This document shows, one piece after another, positions 54,073 through 62,633 of a stretch of 64,000 bases of DNA. Position 1 is the stretch's first letter. Every line of letters begins with the position of its first letter. The notes under the pieces are model-generated. The model did no database searches and was not told the DNA's origin. It worked only from the letters and a program-made list of their open reading frames with translations. Source of the DNA: Gordonia westfalica. GTDB taxonomy: Bacteria; Actinomycetota; Actinomycetes; Mycobacteriales; Mycobacteriaceae. The DNA is taken from positions 62,001 through 126,000 of the forward strand of contig NZ_FNLM01000036.1 in the NCBI RefSeq assembly GCF_900105725.1, written 5' to 3'. Made by a program: the position numbers and the translations under genes.

Positions 54073-54393
54073 TCAGAGTTGGAATTCCGGGAGGCGAACA
54101 GTCAGGCCGTCCCACTCCTCAGTCGCGATCATCTGGCAGGACAGCCGCGAGGTTCCTTCCCGTTCCGGATGCATGCTCAGCATCTCTTCCTCGCCCTCGC
54201 CGCTGCGCCCGACGGTCTTGATCCACGCCGGGTCGACAATGACGTGACACGTACCGCAGGCCGCTTCGCCACCACAATCACCGTCGATGCCGGGGACGGC
54301 TTCGTCGACGGCGGTCTGCATGAGCGACTTCCCCTCCACGAGATCGGCTTCGTAGTCGTCTCCATCGTGGGTGATGTATGTGATCGTGGCCAT
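54073..54393 (-). CDS. [2Fe-2S] ferredoxin, second copy
   Basis: 106 aa, identical to 3379..3699, with the same AAGGAGG ribosome site. Confidence 0.93.
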   Translation of the reverse strand: MATITYITHDGDDYEADLVEGKSLMQTAVDEAVPGIDGDCGGEAACGTCHVIVDPAWIKTVGRSGEGEEEMLSMHPEREGTSRLSCQMIATEEWDGLTVRLPEFQL

Positions 54394-54493
54394 GGCCACC
54401 TCCTTGCACGTATGAGGTTCCCCTTGAGTGTGAATGTGCGGATCCCGACCGATCCATGTGTGAACGTCGCAATCTGTTGTTAATCTGGCTCAC

Positions 54494-55510
54494 GTGACCC
54501 TCGGTGAATCCGGTGTGCCCCCGTTGGCGTTTGCACAGCTTCTCGACAGCGGTGCGCTGGGCACGGAGGCGACGAGCGCATTCGGTCGGATAATGGCCCA
54601 GGAGGGCACCGACCTCAGAACGTTGATCACGCAAGAAGCGCAGGTGCCGATGCAATGGTTTCATGACGTGTATCCGACGATGGGGCCGCACGACGGGTTT
54701 CGGCTGGGCCTCGCATTCGCTGAGCACGCTCAGCTGACCTCCTTCGGTCCACTGAGCCTGCCGCTGGTCAGTGCCGGGTCGGTCGTTGACATCGTCGAGT
54801 TGCTTCGTTTTCTGCCGTTGATCTCGACGGCGCTAAGTGCGGACTTTCATCATGGCGCCAGTGGTCTTACCATCGGTCTCGCAGGGCGCACCGACAGCGC
54901 GGGTACCGACTGCTTTGCCGTCACTTATGGGGGCCTGACCGTTCTGCGTCTGGTGAAAATACTCACAGGAGATGTGTCCTCAGCAGAGTTACACCTGACC
55001 TGCCCGGCGCCGACCGAGCCGCTGAACGTGGGAGAGATAGGGCATCGAGTCGTCTTCGATGCGCCAGCGTCATTTGTTCGCATACCAGCCGAGGCGCTTC
55101 ATGAGGTGTGCCGCTTTTCCGATCCCGTCGCCTACCGGATCGGTACCGCCGAACTGCGACGGCTCTGCGATCAGCGGCGTCACAACTCGTACACGCAGCG
55201 CGTCCGAGCCCAGTTTGATGCAGACCCTGCTCGAGTCAACGCTAGTCGGATCGCAGCAGAGCTGTCGGTATCGGTAAGCACACTCAAACGGCACCTACAC
55301 GCCGAGGGCACCACCCTGCGCCGCCTACGACAGCAATTCATGCAGGAGCACGCCATCCTCCGACTTCTCGATCCCGGCGTCGGAATCGGCCAGATTGCTA
55401 CCGAACTGGGGTACTGCGACGTCGCAAGCTTTTCTCATGCGTTTGCTCGGTGGGTCGGCTGCTCCCCGTCGCAGTTTCGACTTCGACGTGCACGCCCGCC
55501 AGCCGCATGA
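54494..55510 (+). CDS. AraC-family regulator (CypR-like), second copy
   Basis: 338 aa, identical to 2262..3278. Either copy could act on both CYP153 promoters. Confidence 0.85.
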   Translation: MTLGESGVPPLAFAQLLDSGALGTEATSAFGRIMAQEGTDLRTLITQEAQVPMQWFHDVYPTMGPHDGFRLGLAFAEHAQLTSFGPLSLPLVSAGSVVDIVELLRFLPLISTALSADFHHGASGLTIGLAGRTDSAGTDCFAVTYGGLTVLRLVKILTGDVSSAELHLTCPAPTEPLNVGEIGHRVVFDAPASFVRIPAEALHEVCRFSDPVAYRIGTAELRRLCDQRRHNSYTQRVRAQFDADPARVNASRIAAELSVSVSTLKRHLHAEGTTLRRLRQQFMQEHAILRLLDPGVGIGQIATELGYCDVASFSHAFARWVGCSPSQFRLRRARPPAA

Positions 55511-55729
55511 ATGCTCGACCAGCCCAATCGGGGCGTCAGCTGATTACACCACAACGAATTTCGCGACTGGTTCATAACGTTTCGATACGGTAACCCGGGC
55601 CCGCCCCGTCCGAAGCGCACGGTCGTTACAAGTCAGCCAGCATCGCCTACGCGGCAATTCTCAGCCACACCTCAACGTCTGCCGCCTCGCCGAGGACACC
55701 AGCCGGTTCGTTCTAGCCACCGTTATGGC
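55511..55729 (+). pseudogene. Regulator-remnant fragment inside the right repeat copy
   Basis: Upstream part of the AcoR-like remnant described at 1664..2170, ending at the repeat boundary (RLAEDTSRFVLATVMA). Here the downstream part is replaced by SDR sequence. Confidence 0.35.
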
Positions 55730-56102
55730 CGCCATGGTGGGGTTCTCGAACAGTCTCGGCGAGGAAGTCGGTCGTTATGGCATCGGAGTCTCACTCGTCT
55801 GCCCTTCGGAGGTCAACACCGACTACTTCGAACGGAACGATGCAGACATGGGGTGGTACCCCCGGATGTCGCAGTGGTTTCCGGTTCTGGAGCCCGAAGA
55901 CGTCGCTCGACGAACTGTCCGGGCGATACGCACCAACCGGCGTGAGGCCATCTTTCCCTGGGAATGGCGCTGGCCACCTGGCTGCACAAGCGATTCCCGA
56001 AGATGGGGATCAGTGTTCTCAAAGCGCTCGGCTTGGCTTGTTCCGTCCACGCGTCATCCCGCCGGGGGAGCTGGCGGGCTTGCGAACAAGGCGAGAATGA
56101 CA
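55730..56102 (+). pseudogene. SDR C-terminal remnant, truncated and frameshifted
   Basis: From the repeat boundary it reads AAMVGFSNSLGEEVGRYGIG, then VSLVCPSEVNTDYFERND ... REAIFPWE. A one-base loss near 55962 moves to the frame MALATWLHKRFPKMGISVLK. A 5-base duplication (GGCTT) near 56035 moves to LFRPRVIPPGELAGLRTRRE. The NAD-binding half and catalytic Tyr-Lys are gone. It represents the gene that stood here before the duplicated segment arrived. Confidence 0.85.
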
Positions 56103-56662
56103 GCGTGGATCTGCACGACGGATTCGGCACGCGAACCCCGGAGCTGGAGCAGGTGGCTCACGGTGAGTCGTACGAAGATCTCGGTGATCGACTCCAGCGC
56201 GAATTCGTCGAGATCGGGCTTCCGAGAACGGATCTGATCGGCTACCACCTGCGTCGCCCGCCCGAGGACGACCTCTGAGTCGACGGTGACCAGCGACAGG
56301 AGTTCGCCGCCCTGGAGTCTGCCCGAGATGATCGACATCAGAAGCTCGTTGTCCTCACCAAGGGTCAGTGTGCGCTCCGCGGCGGCTGTGAGTCCGTCAA
56401 CGATGTCCTGTTCGTCCGCGATGCCCTCGACGACCCCGTGGAGGAAGCGGTCTGCCTCGCGTGCGATCAGCGATGCCGCAAGCTGATCCCTGGTCCCGAC
56501 CTCGTTGTAGAGGGTCGTACGGCTGATTCCGACCTCGCGCGCCACCCGGGACATGTTCACCGCGGACCATCCCCGTTCCACCACGAGATCGCGAGCGGAG
56601 TCGAGTATGCGATCGCGCAGCAGGTCGCGTACTTCGTCGTGGAAGCTCGGGGGCGTAGCCAT
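56054..56662 (-). CDS. TetR-family regulator of the ChoD-like/mce operon 2
   Basis: 202 aa. DNA-binding domain: LRDRILDSARDLVVERGWSA, VAREVGISRTTLYNEVGTRD. The C-terminus overlaps the dead SDR on the other strand. It diverges from the GMC oxidoreductase gene across ~250 bp containing two palindromes, so it probably controls that operon. Not recognisable as KstR or KstR2 from the parts visible. Confidence 0.87.
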   Translation of the reverse strand: MATPPSFHDEVRDLLRDRILDSARDLVVERGWSAVNMSRVAREVGISRTTLYNEVGTRDQLAASLIAREADRFLHGVVEGIADEQDIVDGLTAAAERTLTLGEDNELLMSIISGRLQGGELLSLVTVDSEVVLGRATQVVADQIRSRKPDLDEFALESITEIFVRLTVSHLLQLRGSRAESVVQIHAVILALFASPPAPPAG

Positions 56663-56712
56663 GTGTCCATCATGCCCGAATTGGCATGCAGGCCTAAGGC
56701 GCCCGCCTGAGT

Positions 56713-56778
56713 GTTTGACACATTAGGCAATTATGTGTAGAAACAATACAGTTCATCTCACAGTGTCAACACACTGTG
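56713..56778. promoter_or_regulatory. Palindromes in the TetR / ChoD-like divergent promoter
   Basis: Perfect inverted repeat CACAGTGT-CAAC-ACACTGTG at 56759-56778. A longer-spaced pair lies at 56713-56744, where GTTT, ACACAT and their complements ATGTGT, AAAC sit around a 9-base centre. Both share ACA(C)/(G)TGT half-sites and are good candidates for the adjacent TetR. Confidence 0.6.
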
Positions 56779-56911
56779 TCCGGCCGCACCGCCCCGCTTG
56801 GCCAGGACGGACAGAAGCGGCGACCGGCACACGGTCATCACAGGGACGTGTTCCTGTAGAGGCTCAATCAGCCACGTAATACCCACGCCCACAGACGATT
56901 GCGAGCATCCA

Positions 56912-58683
56912 ATGAACGCTGAGGCGAGCGAGAAAGACACCGACTACGACGTCCTGGTGATCGGCTCCGGGTTCGGCGGCAGCGTCACCGCCCTTCGCCT
57001 GGCAGAGAAGGGCTACCGGGTCGGCGTTCTCGAAGCCGGCCGCAGATTCGACGATGCGGACTTCGCCAAGACCAGCTGGGACGTTCGACGATTCCTGTGG
57101 GCGCCGAAGCTGGGTGCGTACGGGATTCAGCGCATCCACCTACTTCGCGACTGTGTCATCTTGGCCGGGGCGGGAGTCGGGGGGGCTCTCTCAACTACGC
57201 CAACACCCTTTACCAGCCGGGATCAGCATTCTTCGGCGATCCGCAGTGGGCGCACATCACAGACTGGGAAGACGAGCTGACGCCCTACTACGACCAGGCG
57301 CGTCGCATGCTGGGCGTGGTCACCAACCCGCACATGACGCCTGCCGACGAGATCATCCGGTCGGTGGCCGACGACATGAGTGTCGGCGACACGTTTGTCC
57401 AGACTCCGGTCGGGGTGTACTTCGGCGAGCCCGGTCGTACCGTGTCGGATCCCTACTTCGGTGGGGTCGGACCGGATCGCACCGGCTGCATCGAGTGCGG
57501 CGAGTGCATGACAGGTTGCCGTCACGGTGCCAAGAACACGCTGCTCAAGAACTACCTCGGGCTCGCCGAACGCGCTGGAGTGGTGGTGAATCCGCTGACC
57601 ACCGTCACCGACGTGCGTCAGCGACCCGATGGCTCCTGGACAGTCGACACAGTCAAGACCGGTGCCTGGATTCGTAAGCGCGAGAAGGCGTTCACCGCTC
57701 ACAATGTCGTCTTCGCGGCGGGTACCTGGGGTACCCAGCAGTTGCTGCACAAGCTCAAGGACTCCGGCCGCCTTCCTGAGCTCTCGACGCGACTGGGCGA
57801 GTTGACCAGGACCAACTCCGAGTCGATCCTCGGGGCCACCCGTTACCGCGTCGACGAATCCCTCGACCTCACCAAGGGCGTGGCGATCACGTCGTCGTTC
57901 TACCCCACGCCGGACACCCACGTCGAACCCGTCCGATACGGCAAGGGCTCCAACGCGATGGGGTTGTTGCAGGCGCCGATGACCGACGGCGACGGACGGT
58001 TGCCGCGATGGCTGCGATTCATCGGCGTCGCGCTCCGGGATCCACTCGCCACAGCACGTGTCCTGGCGGTGAAGGGCTGGAGCGAGCGGACCGTGATCGC
58101 ACTGGTGATGCAAAACCTCGACAACTCGATCACCACTTTCACAAAGCGCGGTCTGTTCGGTCGCCGGCTCACCAGCAAGCAGGGGCACGGCGAGCCCAAT
58201 CCCACCTGGATCCCCGCGGGCAACGAAGCCACGCGGCGCATCGCCGAGAAGATCGGCGGCACCTCCGCCGGAACGTGGGGCGAGGTGTTCAACGTGCCGA
58301 TGACCGCACACTTCCTCGGCGGATGCGTGATCGGGGACGATGAGGACAACGGTGTGATCGACCCATATCACCGCGTGTACGGCTATCCGTCGCTGAGTGT
58401 GGTCGACGGTTCGGCCGTGTCCGCGAATCTGGGCGTCAACCCGTCGCTGACCATAGCTGCTCAGGCCGAGCGGGCCGCCGCGTTGTGGCCGAACAAGGGG
58501 GAGAAGGACCTTCGCCCGATCCAGGGTTCGGGTTATCGGCGCATCGAGCCCACCGAACCCCGGTCGCCGATCGTGCCGGTCTCGGCGCCTGGAGCGCTGC
58601 GACTGCCCATCATTCCTGTCCGTCGAGTGGCAGACGAGAAGATCTCGCGGGCCGCAACGCGTGAGAGCTCCGACGCCCGATGA
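56912..58683 (+). pseudogene. ChoD-like GMC sterol oxidoreductase, one-base frameshift
   Basis: About 590 residues when repaired. FAD motif [20 protein letters not shown] near the N-terminus. [10 protein letters not shown] is followed by a run of seven G at 57179-57185, where eight would keep the frame into [21 protein letters not shown] Cys-rich CIECGECMTGCRHGAKN follows near residue 200. The C-terminal GGCVIGDDEDNGVIDPYHRV and NPSLTIAAQAERAA segments are typical of ChoD/cholesterol oxidases. It would oxidise a 3-hydroxysteroid or similar alcohol. The stop overlaps the yrbE start, so it is translationally coupled to the importer. Lesion or homopolymer error. Confidence 0.82.
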
Positions 58684-59495
58684 GCGCACTCGCCCCCGAA
58701 ACAGCGCTCCCGGAACGACGCCAATCGTCAACGCTCGCACCGGTTCTCAAGAAGGCGCGCCACGGTACCGAAATGGTCGGCGACTTCTTCCTCACCTTCT
58801 GGGGCATCGTCAAGATGCTCCCACGGCGTCCCTTCCAGTGGCGTGAGCTGGTGGCGCAGGCGTGGTTCATCGCGAGCGTATCGATTGTCCCGACCATGCT
58901 GATGTCGATCCCGTTCTGCGTCATGGTGGTGTTCCAGATCAACGTTCTGCTGAACGAGATCGGTGCGATCGACCTGTCCGGTGCGGGCGCGGGTGTGGCC
59001 GTCATCCGAGAGATCGGACCCATCGTCACGGTTCTCGTCGTCGCGGGCGCAGGTGCCACCGCGATCTGCGCCGATCTCGGTTCGCGCACCATCCGCGAAG
59101 AGATCGACGCCATGAAGGTGCTCGGTATCGACCCGATCCAGCGACTCGCAGTTCCGCGCGTGATCGCCTCCTGCGGCGTCGCGGTGTTCCTGAACGGCCT
59201 GGTGACCGCCATCGGCCTGGCCGGGGGATACGTGTACGGCGTCTTCCTCCAAGGTGCCACGCCGGGTCAATACATCACCGCGATCCCGATCCTCACCGGA
59301 ATTCCCGACCTACTCATCAGCGAGCTCAAGGCCGGCATCTTCGGTCTGCTGGCCGCACTGGTGGCCTGCCATCTCGGCTTCAACGCGGGAGGCGGACCGA
59401 AGGGTGTCGGCGACGCCGTGAACCAGACCGTTGTCTTCAGCTTTGTGCTGCTGTTCCTCGCGAACGCGGTCATCACCACGCTCGCACTGCACTGA
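58680..59495 (+). CDS. YrbE-family permease A of mce operon 2
   Basis: 271 aa. MlaE domain, with the coupling loop ADLGSRTIREEIDAMKVLGI and C-terminal ACHLGFNAGGGPKGVGDAVN. The ATG overlaps the oxidoreductase stop. Intact, unlike its counterpart at 36915. Confidence 0.93.
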   Translation: MSALAPETALPERRQSSTLAPVLKKARHGTEMVGDFFLTFWGIVKMLPRRPFQWRELVAQAWFIASVSIVPTMLMSIPFCVMVVFQINVLLNEIGAIDLSGAGAGVAVIREIGPIVTVLVVAGAGATAICADLGSRTIREEIDAMKVLGIDPIQRLAVPRVIASCGVAVFLNGLVTAIGLAGGYVYGVFLQGATPGQYITAIPILTGIPDLLISELKAGIFGLLAALVACHLGFNAGGGPKGVGDAVNQTVVFSFVLLFLANAVITTLALH

Positions 59496-59537
59496 AGGCC
59501 TCGACATGACTGCGCGAACACAAGAGCAGGGACCACG

Positions 59538-60404
59538 TTGACATCGACTCAGATGCCCACCGAACCGTCGCGGCGACTGACCGACCGGTTGGACGCCGGG
59601 AAGGCGCTGAAGCCCGCCGAATCCTTCGGAGAGAAACTGGCGTTCTACGGGGTGGCGCTGCGGGCGGTACCCAAGGCGATGACCCACTATCGTCGCGAGA
59701 CCTTGCGCCTGCTAGCTGAGGTGTCGCTCGGCGCAGGTGCACTCGCCATCATCGGCGGGACCGTCGTGATCATCGGATTCCTCACGGCTGCAGCCGGATA
59801 CGAGGTCGGTCAACAGGGATCGAGTTCACTGGGGCGCGTCGGTGTGGAAGCGATGTCGGGCTTCATTTCCGCCTTCTTCAACACCCGCGAAGCGATCCCG
59901 GTCATTGCTGGCGTCGCACTCACGGCGACGGTGGGCTCCGGTTTCACTGCGCAACTCGGTGCCATGCGCGTGAGCGAGGAGATCGACGCGCTCGAGGTGA
60001 TGTCGGTTCAGTCGCTGCCCTATCTGGTGTCGACGCGGATCGCGGCGGGACTCGCCGCTGTGGTGCCGCTGTACGCGATCGCCCTCTTCACCGGGTACGC
60101 CGCCACCAAGTTCGTGAGCGTGTTCCTGTCGGACCAGTCGCCGGGCACCTACGACCACTACTTCCAGCTGTTCTTGCAGCCCGGTGACATCGCGATCTCA
60201 CTGTTGAAGGTGATCGTCATGGCGGTCGCCGTGATGGCGGTGCACTGCTACTACGGCTACAACGCCAGCGGTGGACCGGCCGGGGTCGGCGTCGCTGTCG
60301 GCCACGCCGTCCGCACGTCACTGATCATCATCATGATGGTCGACTTCATCGTCGGTATCGCCTTGTACGGCGGCGTCCACGCGACTGTGCGGGTGTCGGG
60401 ATGA
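59538..60404 (+). CDS. YrbE-family permease B of mce operon 2
   Basis: 288 aa from TTG 59538 with AGGGA upstream (ATG 59553 is an alternative). MlaE domain with the AQLGAMRVSEEIDALEVMSV loop and HCYYGYNASGGPAGVGVAVG near the end. The stop overlaps the mceA ATG. Confidence 0.92.
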   Translation: MTSTQMPTEPSRRLTDRLDAGKALKPAESFGEKLAFYGVALRAVPKAMTHYRRETLRLLAEVSLGAGALAIIGGTVVIIGFLTAAAGYEVGQQGSSSLGRVGVEAMSGFISAFFNTREAIPVIAGVALTATVGSGFTAQLGAMRVSEEIDALEVMSVQSLPYLVSTRIAAGLAAVVPLYAIALFTGYAATKFVSVFLSDQSPGTYDHYFQLFLQPGDIAISLLKVIVMAVAVMAVHCYYGYNASGGPAGVGVAVGHAVRTSLIIIMMVDFIVGIALYGGVHATVRVSG

Positions 60405-61567
60405 TCGAACACTCACGCAGACAACACCTGCTGTACGCGTTCGTCGCCTTCGCCGTGGTGGTGGGCGTCGTCGTGGCTGCGCTGATGTCGTACAACGGCA
60501 GGTTCCAGGCCACCGGGTCCATCTACCTGAACGCCCCGCGCACGGGGCTGCTGCTGGTGCCTGGATCGGACGTCAAGCTGTACGGCGTAGTGATCGGTCG
60601 TGTCGCATCTGTCGACGTGTACGGCGATCACGCTCGCATCGAGCTGGCGGTGGAGGAAGACCAGCTCGGCGATCTGCCGACGAACGTCCGGGCGGAGATG
60701 GAGCCGACCACGCTCTTCGGCCGCAAGTACGTCGCGCTGACGATGCCGGAGCAGCCGGCGGCATCGACGTTGAGCGCCGGTGCCACCATCGACACCTCGC
60801 AAACGCCGGTCGAGGTCTACGACACTTTCGAGTTGCTTGTCGGAATTCTCGACCGTGTGGACCCGGCGCGGGTGAATGCAACCCTGACCGCTGTGCAGAC
60901 CGGCACCGTCGATCGGGGCGAGAAGCTCGGCGAGCTGGTCGACTCGGTGAACACCTACCTCGCGACCTTCAACAAGTCACTGCCAACTCTGCAACGGGAT
61001 CTCGAGCTCGGTGCGGACAATCTCGACACATTCGCCGGACTGTCACCGGACCTGATGGCCACCGTCCGTCACCTCACCACCACCTCGAAGACGATTGTGG
61101 AGAACCAGTCGCAGCTGACTGCGTTCCTGTTGAGCTTCACCGAGTTCGGGAACACCGGCAACCGGTTCATGACTAACGCGGGCACGCCACTGGTGAAGGC
61201 CGCCGACGCCCTGGCGCCGCCGGCGCAGGTGCTCGGAGACTACGGACCGATCTACCCGTGCTTCCTGGACGGACTGAACACGAGCCGCAAATATCTCGAG
61301 CGGGCGTTCGGCGGAGCGAGACCGGGCCTCGACATCGTCGGCACCCTGCTCATCGGCGACCCGCCATACCGACCGGGCATCGACGCGCCCGAACACACGG
61401 CAGGAACGGCGGGACCGAGCTGCTACGGCTACCCGCGCGCACCCGGCGAAAAGGGGCCGGGGCACGTCGACTTCGACGACGGCAGTCACGCGTACCGCGA
61501 TGTGAAGTCGATCGAAGACGTCATCGGAAACCCGTTCGCCTCGATGATCTACGGAATGACGAAATGA
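60401..61567 (+). CDS. mceA: MceA-type protein, mce operon 2
   Basis: 388 aa. Anchor LLYAFVAFAVVVGVVVAALM (residues ~10-29). MlaD domain DVKLYGVVIGRVASVDVYGD and FGRKYVALTMPEQP. The C-terminal extension has two Cys (YPCFLDG, SCYGYPRAPGEKGPG) and the FDDGSHAYRD tail common to MceA. Longer than the operon 1 MceA by ~40 residues. Overlaps mceB by ATGA. Confidence 0.92.
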   Translation: MIEHSRRQHLLYAFVAFAVVVGVVVAALMSYNGRFQATGSIYLNAPRTGLLLVPGSDVKLYGVVIGRVASVDVYGDHARIELAVEEDQLGDLPTNVRAEMEPTTLFGRKYVALTMPEQPAASTLSAGATIDTSQTPVEVYDTFELLVGILDRVDPARVNATLTAVQTGTVDRGEKLGELVDSVNTYLATFNKSLPTLQRDLELGADNLDTFAGLSPDLMATVRHLTTTSKTIVENQSQLTAFLLSFTEFGNTGNRFMTNAGTPLVKAADALAPPAQVLGDYGPIYPCFLDGLNTSRKYLERAFGGARPGLDIVGTLLIGDPPYRPGIDAPEHTAGTAGPSCYGYPRAPGEKGPGHVDFDDGSHAYRDVKSIEDVIGNPFASMIYGMTK

Positions 61568-62604
61568 CAATCACCGGACCGGCCATCAAGCTGGGGATCT
61601 TTCTCGCTGTCAGCTCGCTGATCACCTCGGCTCTGTTCGTGATCGTCGGCGACCTGCGTTTCGGTCCGACAACGGTTTTCCGCGCTCAGTTCATGTCCGC
61701 ATCCGGCCTGCGGACCGGCGACGACGTCAAGGTGGCCGGTGTGGTGGTCGGGAAGGTCACCGATGTGGACATCGTGGACTCCGGTGCGGCTGCGCAGACG
61801 GGTCTGGGAGCAGAGGTCCGTATGGACGTCGACTCCCACATCCCGGTGACGACCACCACCAACGCCTACATCAGGTACAAGAACCTGATCGGTGATCGGT
61901 ACCTCGAGCTGAAGACCGACCCCGGAGACGTGGGTAGGAGGCGGTCAGCCGACAGCGTGATCCCGGTATCGCAGACCAAGCCGGCTCTCGACATGGATGC
62001 ACTCGTCAACGGGTTCAAACCCCTACTGACCGGGGTGAATCCAGAGCAGACCAACAAGCTGTCCGCTGCGCTGGTCTCGGTACTCAACGGCCGCACAGCC
62101 GATATCAGCGATCTGATCACCCAAATGGGTGAACTCGGCGAAACCATCGCCGATCGCGACGCGACGATCGGATCGGTGGTCACCGATCTGAACACCGTGC
62201 TCGTAACGGTAGCGGATCGCCGGGAGGCCTTCGGCAGCGTCGTCGTCCAGTTGCAGGAGCTGGTCTCCGAGCTTGCCGGTGATCGCCGGCTGATCGCCGA
62301 CGGCCTCACGAACATCGCGGGCGCGACCACCGAGCTCGACGAGCTGCTGTCCCGAGCCCGCCCCGATCTCACCTCCGACATCGAGCATCTGCGCGGTCTG
62401 GCCCAGAACCTGAACAGCAACACTTCAACGATCAACATGCTGCTCGCGAAGATGCCGGAGGCCTATCGGCTTCTGGGCAGGTCGTCGGGCTACGGCAGTT
62501 TTGTGAACTTCTTCGTGTGCGGCCTCGCGATCCGCTATCCGACGCTCGACGGCGGACATGCGGACACACCGATGGTCCAAGTCCCAGCTCGGCGCTGTAA
62601 GTGA
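61564..62604 (+). CDS. mceB: MceB-type protein, mce operon 2
   Basis: 346 aa from ATG 61564. Anchor KLGIFLAVSSLITSALFVIV. MlaD domain MSASGLRTGDDVKVAGVVVG and GDRYLELKTDPGD. A helical Mce region follows, then the C-terminal FFVCGLAIRYPT. Confidence 0.92.
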   Translation: MTITGPAIKLGIFLAVSSLITSALFVIVGDLRFGPTTVFRAQFMSASGLRTGDDVKVAGVVVGKVTDVDIVDSGAAAQTGLGAEVRMDVDSHIPVTTTTNAYIRYKNLIGDRYLELKTDPGDVGRRRSADSVIPVSQTKPALDMDALVNGFKPLLTGVNPEQTNKLSAALVSVLNGRTADISDLITQMGELGETIADRDATIGSVVTDLNTVLVTVADRREAFGSVVVQLQELVSELAGDRRLIADGLTNIAGATTELDELLSRARPDLTSDIEHLRGLAQNLNSNTSTINMLLAKMPEAYRLLGRSSGYGSFVNFFVCGLAIRYPTLDGGHADTPMVQVPARRCK

Positions 62605-62633
62605 GGGAGACAACCAGATGAGGTCAAAACATC

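Larger units (their letters stand above)
50596..55729. repeat. Large inverted repeat, right copy (5134 bp)
   Basis: Reverse copy of 2043..7176. At 50596 the BtrH_N gene is cut after ~26 codons by the IS-B end. At 55729 the regulator remnant is cut and joined to a truncated SDR gene. Both broken ends show this is the derived copy. With identical sequence in inverted orientation, flip of the ~43 kb in between by homologous recombination is possible. Confidence 0.95.
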
